Shown here piece after piece: positions 28,222 to 37,448 of a stretch of DNA of 64,000 nt. The translations under genes and the position numbers were made by a program. Positions within the stretch are counted from its first letter, which is position 1. The number at the start of each line of letters is the position of its first letter. A model generated the notes under the pieces. That model had not been told where the DNA came from. It worked only from the letters and a program-made list of their open reading frames with translations, and searched no databases. The stretch spans positions 17,524 to 81,523 of the forward strand of contig JAGRKA010000004.1 of the NCBI GenBank assembly GCA_020442475.1, written 5' to 3'. This stretch comes from Alphaproteobacteria bacterium. Its GTDB lineage: Bacteria; Pseudomonadota; Alphaproteobacteria; Micavibrionales; Micavibrionaceae.

Positions 28222-29694
28222 ATGAGTAAGCAACAGAAAACTGCGATTACGCCTACACGGGTGGATAATTTTCCCGAATGGTATCAGCAGGTGATCAAGG
28301 CCGCTGATATGGCAGAAAATGCGCCTGTGCGCGGCTGTATGATTATCAAGCCTTACGGCTATGCCGTTTGGGAGAATATGCAGCGGGTTTTTGATGACCG
28401 TATCAAGGCTGAAGGCGTCCAGAACGCCTATTTTCCCCTTCTGATCCCGCTGGAATTTATTAGCCGTGAGGCGGAGCATGTTGACGGGTTTGCCAAAGAG
28501 TGCGCCGTTGTCACGCATCACCGGCTGGAAAAGGGCGAGAAAGGTCTACAACCGGCAGAAAGCGCAAAGCTTGAGGAGCCGTACGTGATCCGCCCGACAT
28601 CAGAGACGATTATCGGAGATGCAATGTCACGCTGGATTCAATCCTACCGTGATTTGCCGCTTAAACTTAATCAGTGGGCAAATGTAATGCGCTGGGAAAT
28701 GCGCACGCGTATGTTTTTGCGGACCTCTGAATTTTTGTGGCAGGAGGGGCATAACGCCTTTGAAACGGCGGAAGAGGCGCGTGAGGATGCGCTCAAGATG
28801 CTCCGAGTTTATGCGGATTTCGCTGAAAACACGCTTGCTATGCCTGTAATCGTTGGTGAAAAGACGGAAGATGAGCGTTTCCCCGGTGCAGATGCGACTT
28901 ATACGATCGAGGCGATGATGCAGGATGGGAAGGCCCTTCAGGCCGGTACCTCGCACGATCTGGGGCAGAATTTCGCGCGTTCCATGGGCATACGGTTTCA
29001 GGGGCGCGATGGCAGCGAGGCGTACGCCCATACGACCAGTTGGGGGATTTCAACACGCCTGATTGGTGGCATGATTATGACGCATGGCGATGACGATGGG
29101 ATGATTATGCCGCCGAAAGTCGCACCGATTCATGTGGCCATTATCCCGGTTCTGCGCGAAGACTCGGATGCGGCTCAAATTCTTGATTATTGTGAAAGGC
29201 TGAGCTTGCGTCTGAAAGAGCTGGGCTTACGAGTCCAGCTTGATACAAGCGACCGCCGGACGCCGGACAAGATGTGGGATGCTGTGAAGAAGGGCGTACC
29301 GTTGCGCGTGGAAATCGGTGGGCGCGAAGTCGAGGCGGAAAGCCTGACCTGTGTACGCCGTGATCTGGGTCGAGAGTCAAAGGCGAATTACAGCCTTGAA
29401 GACTTTACCGGCAAGGTGCAAATGCTTTTGGATGAGGTGCAGGCTGAATTACTCCGCAGAGCTAAGGCTTTCCGGGATTCCCGGATTAGGGATGTTTCCA
29501 GTCTTGCGGAGGTGAAAGCACTTTATATCGAGGAGAGCGCTGCTCAGGGGGCGCAAAACGGCTTTGCCTGTGCGGACGTGTCTATTTTGAGCGATCCGGG
29601 TTTTGAGGCCCTCTGTAAGGAGTTTTCCCTTACGCCGCGCTGTTTGCCGTTCGAGGATAAGGGCCGCAAGGTCTTGATCGGGAAGGCGTATTAG
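28222..29694 (+). CDS. proS: Prolyl-tRNA synthetase, archaeal/eukaryotic-like type
   Basis: This 490-residue class II synthetase charges tRNA-Pro. Motif 2/3 regions include VIRPTSETIIG, EFLWQEGHNAF and QAGTSHDLGQNFAR. The protein lacks the bacterial editing insertion. It ends with a C-terminal extension finishing in LIGKAY; a terminal tyrosine is the hallmark of the archaeal/eukaryotic-like class. The alphaproteobacterial enzyme at this position is normally the shorter bacterial-derived form without that extension. Gene order (rnj-DUF1467-proS-lolC) is conserved, so replacement in place is inferred. Function is certain; the class assignment is good but made by eye. Confidence 0.95.
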   Translation: MSKQQKTAITPTRVDNFPEWYQQVIKAADMAENAPVRGCMIIKPYGYAVWENMQRVFDDRIKAEGVQNAYFPLLIPLEFISREAEHVDGFAKECAVVTHHRLEKGEKGLQPAESAKLEEPYVIRPTSETIIGDAMSRWIQSYRDLPLKLNQWANVMRWEMRTRMFLRTSEFLWQEGHNAFETAEEAREDALKMLRVYADFAENTLAMPVIVGEKTEDERFPGADATYTIEAMMQDGKALQAGTSHDLGQNFARSMGIRFQGRDGSEAYAHTTSWGISTRLIGGMIMTHGDDDGMIMPPKVAPIHVAIIPVLREDSDAAQILDYCERLSLRLKELGLRVQLDTSDRRTPDKMWDAVKKGVPLRVEIGGREVEAESLTCVRRDLGRESKANYSLEDFTGKVQMLLDEVQAELLRRAKAFRDSRIRDVSSLAEVKALYIEESAAQGAQNGFACADVSILSDPGFEALCKEFSLTPRCLPFEDKGRKVLIGKAY

Positions 29695-29698
29695 AACA

Positions 29699-30940
29699 AT
29701 GTTCTCCCCTTTCGAACGTATGGTCGCATGGCGCTATCTTCGCTCCCGGAAGGCGGAAGGGTTTGTTTCGGTTATCGCCGGCTTCTCTTTTCTGGGGATT
29801 ATGCTGGGCGTGGCGACGCTGATTATTGTTATGAGCGTGATGAACGGTTTTCGGGCGGAGCTGTTCAGCCGGATCTTGGGGCTGAACGGTCATATGAACG
29901 TCTATTCTCTTGAGGGGCCGCTCTATGATTACGATTATTTGAAAAGCCGGATTGATACGCTTGATGGGATTTCCAACGTTACCCCGACCATTGAGGCACA
30001 GGCCTTGATTTCCAGAGGCGGCAGCTCAAACGGCGTGATGGTCCGCGGGATTACGTGGGAGGATTTCACAAACCGCAAAGTGCTACGTGAGTCCATTACA
30101 CAGGGCGATCTGGCTGATTTTTCAGGCAACAAAGTCGCGGTTGGCTCCGTCTTAGCGCAAAAAATGCGCCTTGTGCCCGGTGACAAAATCACATTGACAT
30201 CGCCGCAGGTCAAATCCACGCCGTTCGGCTCTATGCCACGGCAGAGATCATATGAAGTCGCGCTGATTTTTGATGTGGGCATGTATGAATATAATAGCGG
30301 CTTTGTCTTTATGCCGCTGGACACCGCGCAGACTTTTTTCCAGTTTGACGGCGCGGTGAGCTCTCTGGAGATTTTCCTGAAGGAGCCGGACAGGCTAAAC
30401 GATGTACGAGCGGCTGTTTCTATAGCCGTCGAGGGGCAGGCAGGCGTCTATGATTGGCGCGATACGAACCAGAGCTTTTTCAATGCACTTCAGGTCGAGC
30501 GCAACGTGATGTTCCTAATCCTGACCCTGATCATTATCGTGGCGGCCTTTAATATTATTTCGTCCATGATCATGCTGGTAAAGGATAAGGGGCCGGATAT
30601 CGCGATCCTGCGCACTATGGGGGCAACGCGTTCCAATATGATGAAAATTTTTATGCTGACCGGAGCGAGTATCGGCGTTGCCGGTACCGCTGTAGGAGCC
30701 TGCGTCGGAATTGCTTTTGCCCTGAATATCGAAGCGATAAGGCGTTTTCTAGAGGGGCTGACGGGAACGGAGCTGTTTGCCGAAGAGATTTATTTTCTTT
30801 CCCAGCTTCCGGCGGAAATTGATTGGCAAGAGGTCGTGGCCGTCGTGGGTATGGCTCTGTTTTTGTCTATATTGGCGACATTGTACCCGGCATGGCGCGC
30901 TGCCCGCCTCGACCCGGTGGAGGCATTGAGATATGAATAA
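29699..30940 (+). CDS. lolC: Lipoprotein-releasing ABC transporter permease LolC/E
   Basis: This 413-residue inner-membrane protein extracts outer-membrane lipoproteins and passes them to LolA. It has one helix near the N-terminus (FVSVIAGFSFLGIMLGVATL), a large periplasmic MacB-like domain, and three C-terminal helices. The MacB/FtsX-type coupling region KDKGPDIAILRTMGAT follows the second helix. It lies 4 bases after proS and overlaps lolD by 8. Only one permease gene is present, suggesting a homodimeric LolF-type transporter. Confidence 0.94.
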   Translation: MFSPFERMVAWRYLRSRKAEGFVSVIAGFSFLGIMLGVATLIIVMSVMNGFRAELFSRILGLNGHMNVYSLEGPLYDYDYLKSRIDTLDGISNVTPTIEAQALISRGGSSNGVMVRGITWEDFTNRKVLRESITQGDLADFSGNKVAVGSVLAQKMRLVPGDKITLTSPQVKSTPFGSMPRQRSYEVALIFDVGMYEYNSGFVFMPLDTAQTFFQFDGAVSSLEIFLKEPDRLNDVRAAVSIAVEGQAGVYDWRDTNQSFFNALQVERNVMFLILTLIIIVAAFNIISSMIMLVKDKGPDIAILRTMGATRSNMMKIFMLTGASIGVAGTAVGACVGIAFALNIEAIRRFLEGLTGTELFAEEIYFLSQLPAEIDWQEVVAVVGMALFLSILATLYPAWRAARLDPVEALRYE

Positions 30941-31634
30941 TCTTGATCCCCTTGAGGAAGACGTGTTGCTCCGGGTCAGAGGATTAGAGAAAACCTTCGT
31001 GCAAGGCGGGCAAAAGCTCACGATTTTTAAAAATCTGGACCTCAAGATCGAGGCAGGCGAGATCGTTGCACTCGTGGGGCAAAGCGGTTCAGGAAAATCC
31101 ACCTTGCTCCAGCTGGCGGGGCTTTTGGATAAGCCGACCGCCGGGAACATCCGTGTTGGCGGCAAACTAGCGGTGAAGCTGTCCGACCGGGAACGCACGG
31201 CGCTGCGCCGGGATAAGATCGGTTTTGTGTATCAGTTCCATCATCTCTTGCCGGAATTTACCGCACTGGAAAATGTCTCGATGCCGCAAATTATCGCAGG
31301 TGTGAACCGGAGCGAAGCAAGGGATAAGGCGGCAAGCTTGCTGGCATCGCTTGGGTTGGGCAAGCGTTTGTCGCACCGCCCGGCGAAGCTTTCCGGCGGA
31401 GAGCAGCAGCGCGTAGCGATCGCCCGGGCGCTGGCCAATGAGCCGCAATTGCTTCTGGCTGATGAACCGACCGGGAATCTCGATCCGCAAATCTCCGAAG
31501 ACGTATTCGAGCTTCTCCTTGAACAGGTTCGGGAGCGCAATATCGGTGCGCTGGTGGCCACCCATAACATCCAGCTCGCCGAACAAATGGACCGTGTGCT
31601 GGAGCTCAAGGCCGGGAAACTTGTTCCTTTTTGA
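30933..31634 (+). CDS. lolD: Lipoprotein-releasing ABC transporter ATPase
   Basis: This 233-residue ATPase drives the LolC permease. Walker A is GQSGSGKST at 49-57, the signature is LSGGEQQRVAIARAL, and Walker B is LLLADEPTGNLD. The Q loop and the H loop (ATHNIQLA) are also present. The family's Lol-specific YQFHHLLPEFTALENV segment follows Walker A. The gene ends the proS-lolC-lolD unit; a terminator-like hairpin lies 145 bases downstream. Confidence 0.96.
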   Translation: MNNLDPLEEDVLLRVRGLEKTFVQGGQKLTIFKNLDLKIEAGEIVALVGQSGSGKSTLLQLAGLLDKPTAGNIRVGGKLAVKLSDRERTALRRDKIGFVYQFHHLLPEFTALENVSMPQIIAGVNRSEARDKAASLLASLGLGKRLSHRPAKLSGGEQQRVAIARALANEPQLLLADEPTGNLDPQISEDVFELLLEQVRERNIGALVATHNIQLAEQMDRVLELKAGKLVPF

Positions 31635-31729
31635 TGATATGTTGCTCCAGTCTCTCCCCATGTTATCCCGCGCCGGAATCGCAAAGACGCGAAGACTTCA
31701 CAGCCAAAAAAGTAAGAAATCTTCACGTG

Positions 31730-31846
31730 CTTCGTGAAAATCTTTGTGATCCTCGTGTTAAAAAATAAACCATACTGCAAGCGGCTAGGCTCGCCGTTTT
31801 TTTACCACGAAGACCACAAAGGCCGCACAAAGACCACGAAATTTTT
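31730..31846. repeat. Inverted repeat of CACGAAG/CACAAAG units
   Basis: The left arm at 31730-31765 contains CTTCGTG, CTTTGTG and CCTCGTG and ends in A6. The right arm at about 31797-31846 starts with T7 and contains CACGAAG, CACAAAG, CACAAAG and CACGAAA. The arms are imperfect reverse complements and flank the hairpin at 31779-31803. A further related unit (CGCAAAGACGCGAAG) is at 31680-31694. This is the style of dispersed non-coding repeat seen in many proteobacterial genomes. It fills most of the 287-base gap between lolD and dnaE. Confidence 0.65.
31779..31803 (+). terminator. Candidate Rho-independent terminator after lolD
   Basis: The stem AAGCGGC (31779-31785) pairs with GCCGTTT (31793-31799), including one G-T pair, around the 7-base loop TAGGCTC. 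T7 spans 31797-31803. It is correctly oriented to end the proS-lolC-lolD transcript before dnaE. It sits inside the larger inverted repeat, so it may be part of that element instead. Confidence 0.5.
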
Positions 31847-31863
31847 ATGCTGGCCGTTTCGAA

Positions 31864-31892
31864 AGATCCCTCGGCTATGCTTGGGATGACAT
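31864..31892. repeat. Second copy (single arm) of the 15451-15532 palindromic repeat
   Basis: The sequence begins AGATCCCTCG and ends GGGATGACAT. It aligns without gaps over 29 bases to the right arm at 15505-15533, with 21 identical positions by my count. Only one arm is present here, immediately upstream of dnaE, so it may be a decayed half-element. Confidence 0.55.
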
Positions 31893-31921
31893 GGGAGAGG
31901 TATACTGCTACTCTCCGATTC

Positions 31922-34900
31922 ATGACACAAAATTTCATCCACCTCCATGTGCATTCCGCCTATTCGCTGGCGGAAGGGGCGATCAAGGTCAAGGATCTTG
32001 TGAAATTGTGCGTGGATCGCGCCATGCCCGCTGTGGCGGTGACGGATACGAATAACCTCTTTGGTGCGATGGAGTTTGCCATTGAGGCGGCAAAAAACGG
32101 TGTGCAGCCGATTATTGGCGTGCAGGTCGATGTCGGGGAGGCACGGGACCAGCTTGTGCTGCTGGTTCAAAACGAAGAAGGTTTCCGGAATCTCTCGAAG
32201 CTGCTCAGCGATGCCTATCTGGAGGGAGAGCCGCATATGCCGGTTCATCTGGATATGGAGGTGCTGGCCGGGCATGCGGAGGGGTTGATTTGTCTCACCG
32301 GCGGTTCAAAGGGGCCAGTGAACCGCTTTTTAGTCCATAATCAGGCTGATGCGGCGGAGCAGGCACTTTTTAAGCTTAAGGGGATTTTTGGAGACCGTCT
32401 TTATGTCGAGCTTCAGCGGCATGGATGGCCGGATGAAGACCGGGTGGAGGGCGTATTGGTTGATCTGGCCTACGCGCAGGATGTCCCGCTGGTGGCCACG
32501 AATGATTGCTATTTTGCAGCTCAAAAATCCTATGAGGCGCATGATGCACTGCTCTGTATCGCTGAAGGGCGCTATATCACCGAAGAGGATCGCCGTAAGG
32601 TCACAAAGGAGCATTACTTCAAAACGGCGCGGGAAATGGAGGCACTCTTTGAGGATTTGCCGGAAGCTATTCTCAATACGGAAGTTATTGCTCGGCGCTG
32701 TTCCTATCTTTTGACCCCGATTGCACCGATTTTGCCTGCCTTTGATACGGAAGGCGGGCGCAGCGAGTTCGAGGAACTGAAGGCGCAGGCGGAGGAGGGG
32801 TTGGAATGGCGGCTGGAGAATTTCGTCTCCGAGGGCGCAGACCGCAAGACCTATGAAGAGCGCATGGTGTATGAACTCGGCATTATTAAGGATATGGGTT
32901 TCCCCGGTTATTTCCTGATCGTTTCCGATTTTATCAAATGGGCCAAGGATCACGATATTCCGGTCGGGCCGGGCCGGGGGTCCGGCGCAGGCTCGGTCGT
33001 GGCCTGGGCGCTCAAAATCACAGACCTTGATCCGCTGGAACTCGGTTTGCTGTTTGAACGGTTTTTGAACCCGGAACGGGTCTCTATGCCGGACTTTGAT
33101 ATCGATTTCTGTCAGGAGCGCCGTGACGAGGTTATCCGGTACGTACAGGGCAAATATGGCCGTGACCGTGTGGCGCAGATCATCACCTTCGGAAAGCTTC
33201 AGGCGCGGGCTGTTGTCCGCGATGTCGGGCGGGTGCTCCAGATGTCCTACGGGCAGGTGGACCGGATCGCGAAGCTCATCCCGAACAATCCGGCGAACCC
33301 GGTTACGTTGGAGGAGGCACTGGCGCAGGATGCGGATTTGCGGGCCGAGCGCGACAAAGACGAGACGCAGAAGAAACTCATTAACATCGCTCTGCAACTG
33401 GAGGGGCTGTACCGTCATGCCTCAACCCATGCCGCCGGGGTCGTGATCGGTGACAGAAGCCTGCATGAGCTTGTGCCGCTCTATCGTGATCCGAAATCAG
33501 ATATGCCTGTAACGCAGTTCAACATGAAATATGTCGAACAGGCGGGGCTTGTCAAATTTGACTTCCTTGGTTTGAAAACCATGACGGTCGTGCAAAAAAC
33601 GCTGGATATGATTGCCGCAGGCGGTACGGAAATCGACAGCCTCCAAATTCCGCTGGATGACCCGAAAGCGTATGAGCTTATGGCCTCCGGGAACACAGTG
33701 GGGGTTTTCCAGTTGGAAAGTGCGGGCATGCGGGACACGCTACGCAAGGTCAAGCCGAACCGCTTTGAGGATATTATCGCTCTTGTGTCGCTCTACCGTC
33801 CGGGGCCGATGGACAATATCCCGCGCTATATTGCCGTTAAGGAGGAGCGCGAGGACGCCGATTATATGCACCCGATCCTCAAGCCGCTCCTTGAGGACAC
33901 GTACGGGATCATGATCTATCAGGAGCAGGTCATGCAGGCCGCACAGGAGCTTGCCGGCTATACGCTCGGCGGCGCAGATTTGCTCCGGCGCGCGATGGGA
34001 AAAAAAATCAAGGAGGAGATGGATGCACAGCGCCAGATGTTCATCGACGGCGCAAAAAAGCATCATAACGTTCCAGAGGACAAGGCCGAGGATATTTTTG
34101 AGCAGATCAACAAATTCGCGGGCTATGGCTTCAACAAGTCCCACGCGGCGGCTTATGCGTTGATCGCCTACTGGACGGCATGGTTAAAGGCGAATTACCC
34201 GCTTGAGTTTATGGCCGCGTCAATGACCCTTGATCTGGGCAACACGGATAAATTAAGCATCTTCAAGCAAGATCTTGACCGGATGGGGATTGCGCTACGC
34301 TCGCCGGATGTGAATAAATCCGCACCTGATTTTACTGTAGAAGACGGACAGGCTGTTCGCTACGCGCTTGCCGCCCTCAAGGGGGTTGGAGAGGCCGCGA
34401 TGGAAAGTCTTGTTGCTGAGCGTACGGCGGCTGGTCCTTTTGCCTCTCTTGATGAGTTTGCCCGGCGGATCGACCCGAAAGCCATGAATAAGCGCCAGTT
34501 CGAGCAGCTATCCTACGCCGGAGCCTTCGACTCGCTCAATGATAACCGGGCGCAGGTTGCGGCTTCGGCTGAATTGATCTTACGCCACGCGCATGCTCTA
34601 GCTGAGGAGCGTGCAGCCGGGCAGGTCAGTTTATTCGGCGGCGGCGATAACGGAGACGGCGACGGGCTGGGCTTGCCGGATATGCCGAAGATTACACCGT
34701 GGACTCCGTTGGAGAAGCTGGGAAAAGAGTTCAGCGCTGTGGGGTTCTATCTTTCTGCGCACCCGCTGGATAGCCGCGAAAAACAGTTTGAAAATCTTAG
34801 AATATCCTCGTTGGCGCAGGTTGAGGCGGCGCTGGCCGATATTCCTGCCGCGAGGTTTCAAATGGCAGGTATTTTGTTGAAAAAGCAGGAAAAAATTTCA

Positions 34901-35332
34901 CAAAAAGGGAATAAATACGCCTTTTTACAGCTCTCAGACCCGACAGGTATTTTTGAAGTGACCTTGTTTTCAGAGCTTCTTCATAGTAGCCGGGAGCATC
35001 TGGAGCCGGGGCAGGCCTTGCTGCTAGGGATTGATGCCGAGCAAAGGGAGGACCAGATCCGCTATACCTGCACCCGGATCGACCCGCTCGATGCGGCGCT
35101 CGAGGGGAAAATCAGGGAGATCGACATCCATATGTCCGGTGCGCAGGCCGCAGGCAAGCTAAAAGAGCTGATGACGCAAGAGGGGCAGGGACACTCAAGG
35201 ATTAATCTGGTTGTTAAAATCGAGGATGGTCGCATGGTCAAGCTCCGTCTCGGCGGGCGCTGGAGTCTGGGCGCGGACTCCCGCGATCTTATTCGCGCTG
35301 AAGAGGGCGTTGATTTTATCGCGGAAGGCTGA
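31922..35332 (+). CDS. dnaE: DNA polymerase III subunit alpha
   Basis: This 1136-residue replicative polymerase has an N-terminal PHP domain (FIHLHVHSAYSLAEGA), a palm domain with the catalytic aspartates in MPDFDIDFCQERR, a helix-hairpin-helix region, and an OB-fold near the C-terminus (FQMAGILLKKQEKISQKG). The frame opens at 31847, but the first 25 codons are repeat sequence. The ATG at 31922 gives the standard TQNFIHLHVHSAYS beginning, so I use it. No strong ribosome-binding site is seen. The gene stands between two structured intergenic regions and is probably its own transcription unit. Confidence 0.97.
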   Translation: MTQNFIHLHVHSAYSLAEGAIKVKDLVKLCVDRAMPAVAVTDTNNLFGAMEFAIEAAKNGVQPIIGVQVDVGEARDQLVLLVQNEEGFRNLSKLLSDAYLEGEPHMPVHLDMEVLAGHAEGLICLTGGSKGPVNRFLVHNQADAAEQALFKLKGIFGDRLYVELQRHGWPDEDRVEGVLVDLAYAQDVPLVATNDCYFAAQKSYEAHDALLCIAEGRYITEEDRRKVTKEHYFKTAREMEALFEDLPEAILNTEVIARRCSYLLTPIAPILPAFDTEGGRSEFEELKAQAEEGLEWRLENFVSEGADRKTYEERMVYELGIIKDMGFPGYFLIVSDFIKWAKDHDIPVGPGRGSGAGSVVAWALKITDLDPLELGLLFERFLNPERVSMPDFDIDFCQERRDEVIRYVQGKYGRDRVAQIITFGKLQARAVVRDVGRVLQMSYGQVDRIAKLIPNNPANPVTLEEALAQDADLRAERDKDETQKKLINIALQLEGLYRHASTHAAGVVIGDRSLHELVPLYRDPKSDMPVTQFNMKYVEQAGLVKFDFLGLKTMTVVQKTLDMIAAGGTEIDSLQIPLDDPKAYELMASGNTVGVFQLESAGMRDTLRKVKPNRFEDIIALVSLYRPGPMDNIPRYIAVKEEREDADYMHPILKPLLEDTYGIMIYQEQVMQAAQELAGYTLGGADLLRRAMGKKIKEEMDAQRQMFIDGAKKHHNVPEDKAEDIFEQINKFAGYGFNKSHAAAYALIAYWTAWLKANYPLEFMAASMTLDLGNTDKLSIFKQDLDRMGIALRSPDVNKSAPDFTVEDGQAVRYALAALKGVGEAAMESLVAERTAAGPFASLDEFARRIDPKAMNKRQFEQLSYAGAFDSLNDNRAQVAASAELILRHAHALAEERAAGQVSLFGGGDNGDGDGLGLPDMPKITPWTPLEKLGKEFSAVGFYLSAHPLDSREKQFENLRISSLAQVEAALADIPAARFQMAGILLKKQEKISQKGNKYAFLQLSDPTGIFEVTLFSELLHSSREHLEPGQALLLGIDAEQREDQIRYTCTRIDPLDAALEGKIREIDIHMSGAQAAGKLKELMTQEGQGHSRINLVVKIEDGRMVKLRLGGRWSLGADSRDLIRAEEGVDFIAEG

Positions 35333-35389
35333 TTTTCCTTGCAATCTTCTTATTTCCACTGTAAAAAACGCCCGAAACTTAAATCCACA

Positions 35390-35465
35390 TGCGGGATTTG
35401 GGATCTCCGGGTGTTCCGGAGTTTTCCGTCCGGTGTAATTCGATAAGAGTTATGCGCATCCCGCA
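35390..35465 (+). promoter_or_regulatory. Structured 5' leader of rpsB-tsf (candidate S2 autoregulatory element)
   Basis: TGCGGGAT at 35390-35397 pairs perfectly with ATCCCGCA at 35458-35465. It encloses an inner hairpin of CTCCGG (35405-35410) and CCGGAG (35416-35421) with a 5-base loop and a following TTTT. A possible promoter, TTGCAA (35339-35344) and TAAAAA (35362-35367) with a 17-base spacer, lies just upstream, so the structure would be transcribed. The rpsB ATG is at 35494, after AAGGA. In E. coli S2 represses its own operon through the rpsB leader; a like role here is inferred. The inner hairpin could also terminate dnaE transcripts. Confidence 0.5.
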
Positions 35466-35493
35466 GAGGCCTAACCGGAAAAGGAAAACAGAT

Positions 35494-36372
35494 ATGGCTC
35501 TCCCTGAATTTACCATGCGTCAGCTTCTTGAGGCAGGCGTTCACTTTGGTCACCACACACGTCGCTGGAATCCGAAAATGCGCGAATATATTTTCGGCGT
35601 TCGGAACGGGGTTCACATTATCGACCTGCAACAGACAGTTCCCTTGCTGAACCAGAGCTTGAAGGCGATCCGCGACATTGTCAGCAATGGCGGGCGTGTT
35701 CTGTTTGTTGGCACAAAGCGTCAGGCTGCGGGTAAGGTTGCGGAAAGCGCCAAGCGTTGCGGTCAGTATTACGTGAATCACCGCTGGCTCGGTGGCATGA
35801 TGACGAACTGGAAGACGATTTCCAAGTCCATCGCCCGCCTGCGTGAGCTTGAGGATATTCTGGGCAGTGAAGAACAGCGTGCGCTCCGAACGAAAAAAGA
35901 GCTGCTGATGCTGACCCGCGAACGCGACAAGCTTGAAGCTTCTATCGGCGGGATCAAAGAAATGGGCGGCCAGCCGGACGCACTTTTCGTAATTGACACG
36001 CTGAAAGAAGACATTGCGATTAAGGAAGCCAATACGCTGGGCATCCCAGTTTTTGCTATCGTAGACAGCAATGCACGTCCTGATGGCGTGGATTATGTTA
36101 TTCCCGGTAACGACGATGCTCTGCGCTCAATCGAGCTGTATTGTGATCTGGTTGCCGATGCGGTTCTGGATGGCTTGCAGGCTGAGTTGAAAGCCAGTGG
36201 TGTTGATCTGGGCGCAGCTGAGGACGTAAAGGTTTCTTTGCCTGAGGAGAAAAAATCCGGAAAAGGTAAAGCCGCTGACAAGGCTGCTGCTAAGGCTGAA
36301 AAAGCAGATGCCGAAAAGAGCGAAGCTTCAGAGTCGGATGATTCTGACAAGAAAAAGGCCGCTTCGGCTTAA
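35494..36372 (+). CDS. rpsB: 30S ribosomal protein S2
   Basis: This 292-residue ribosomal protein binds the head/body junction of the small subunit. The N-terminus ([20 protein letters not shown]) and [20 protein letters not shown] are characteristic. The start is ATG 35494 with AAGGA upstream; the open frame before it is leader RNA. After the S2 core ends near residue 240 there is a Lys/Ala/Glu/Ser-rich tail of about 55 residues, probably disordered. It is followed by tsf after 43 bases. Confidence 0.98.
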   Translation: MALPEFTMRQLLEAGVHFGHHTRRWNPKMREYIFGVRNGVHIIDLQQTVPLLNQSLKAIRDIVSNGGRVLFVGTKRQAAGKVAESAKRCGQYYVNHRWLGGMMTNWKTISKSIARLRELEDILGSEEQRALRTKKELLMLTRERDKLEASIGGIKEMGGQPDALFVIDTLKEDIAIKEANTLGIPVFAIVDSNARPDGVDYVIPGNDDALRSIELYCDLVADAVLDGLQAELKASGVDLGAAEDVKVSLPEEKKSGKGKAADKAAAKAEKADAEKSEASESDDSDKKKAASA

Positions 36373-36415
36373 GAGCTTCATAACAAACACACATAATTAA
36401 AGAGGAATATAAGAT

Positions 36416-37336
36416 ATGGCTGAGATTACAGCATCTAAAGTCAAGGAACTCCGTGAGCAAACCGGCGCGGGTATGATGGACGCTAAAAAGGCACTGGTTG
36501 AAAATGACGGCGACATGGATGCCGCTGTGGACTGGCTGCGGACCAAGGGATTGGCTAAGGCGGCTAAAAAGTCAGGCCGTACGGCTGCTGAAGGTCTGGT
36601 TGCTGTTGTGACGGATGGTACGCAAGGCGCGGCTGTCGAGCTGAACTCCGAAACGGACTTTGTTGCCCGTAACGAAGAGTTTCAGAATTTTGTCCGCAAG
36701 GTTGCCGGGCAGGCTCTAGGGGCTGCCAATGCGGAAGAACTGGCAGCAAAATCTTTGGATGGCGGGAAGAGCGTACAGGATTCCCTGACGGATTTGATCG
36801 CCAAAATTGGAGAAAATATGTCCTTGCGCCGTAGCGCTCGCCTTTCAGTTTCGGAAGGGGTGGTGTCTGCTTATGTCCACGGTGCTCTGGCCGATGGTCT
36901 TGGTCGGATCGGCGTGCTGGTTGCGTTGGAATCGGGTGCTGACGAAGGCGCGCTTCAGGATATTGGCAAGCAGATCGCGATGCATGTCGCGGCTGCGAAT
37001 CCGCAATTTCTGGATGTTAATTCTGTCGATGCGGAGGCTCTGGAGCGTGAACGGAACGTTCTGAAAGAACAGGCTATCGCGAGCGGTAAATCTGCTGATA
37101 TCGCGGAGAAAATGGTCGAAGGCCGTCTGCGCAAATATTATGAAGAGGTTTGCCTGATTGAACAGGTTTTCGTGATTGACGGCGAAACGAAAATCCGTGA
37201 TCTTATTGAAAAGGCTGCTAAAGACGCTGGCTCACCGATCAAGCTGACCGGCTTTATCCGCTTCCAGCTCGGTGAGGGTATCGAGAAAGAAGATGAGGAC
37301 TTCGCTGCTGAAGTTGCCAAGGCCGCGAATGGTTAA
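36416..37336 (+). CDS. tsf: Translation elongation factor Ts
   Basis: This 306-residue protein is the guanine-nucleotide exchange factor for EF-Tu. The N-terminal UBA-like module ([20 protein letters not shown]) and the core [14 protein letters not shown] segment, which contacts EF-Tu, are clear. AGAGGAA lies upstream of the ATG. It is co-transcribed with rpsB and followed by a terminator-like hairpin at 37363-37389. Confidence 0.98.
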   Translation: MAEITASKVKELREQTGAGMMDAKKALVENDGDMDAAVDWLRTKGLAKAAKKSGRTAAEGLVAVVTDGTQGAAVELNSETDFVARNEEFQNFVRKVAGQALGAANAEELAAKSLDGGKSVQDSLTDLIAKIGENMSLRRSARLSVSEGVVSAYVHGALADGLGRIGVLVALESGADEGALQDIGKQIAMHVAAANPQFLDVNSVDAEALERERNVLKEQAIASGKSADIAEKMVEGRLRKYYEEVCLIEQVFVIDGETKIRDLIEKAAKDAGSPIKLTGFIRFQLGEGIEKEDEDFAAEVAKAANG

Positions 37337-37362
37337 GGCGTTATGAGCCATACTTTTTTAAG

Positions 37363-37389
37363 CAGCCGCGTAGACATCTTGCGCGGCTG
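37363..37389 (+). terminator. Hairpin after tsf (terminator or attenuator)
   Basis: CAGCCGCG (37363-37370) and CGCGGCTG (37382-37389) form a perfect 8-bp GC-rich stem with an 11-base loop. Only a broken T run (TCTTTACATT) follows. It is probably a partial terminator that lowers read-through from rpsB-tsf into pyrH. Confidence 0.5.
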
Positions 37390-37448
37390 TCTTTACATTG
37401 GAGCAAGTCTTTAAGGGCCAGCCTTTTGGGAGTGGAAGAGTGACCGCG

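Noticed and set aside
30749-31198. Minus-strand frame across lolC and lolD as a separate gene
   Set aside because: It is antisense to two well-defined coupled genes and resembles no protein family.
31847-31921. N-terminal extension of DnaE by 25 codons
   Set aside because: The extra codons are made of repeat sequence, and the family N-terminus begins at 31922.
32330-33418. A 362-codon minus-strand frame opposite dnaE
   Set aside because: It is a shadow of dnaE with no recognisable domain or ribosome-binding site.
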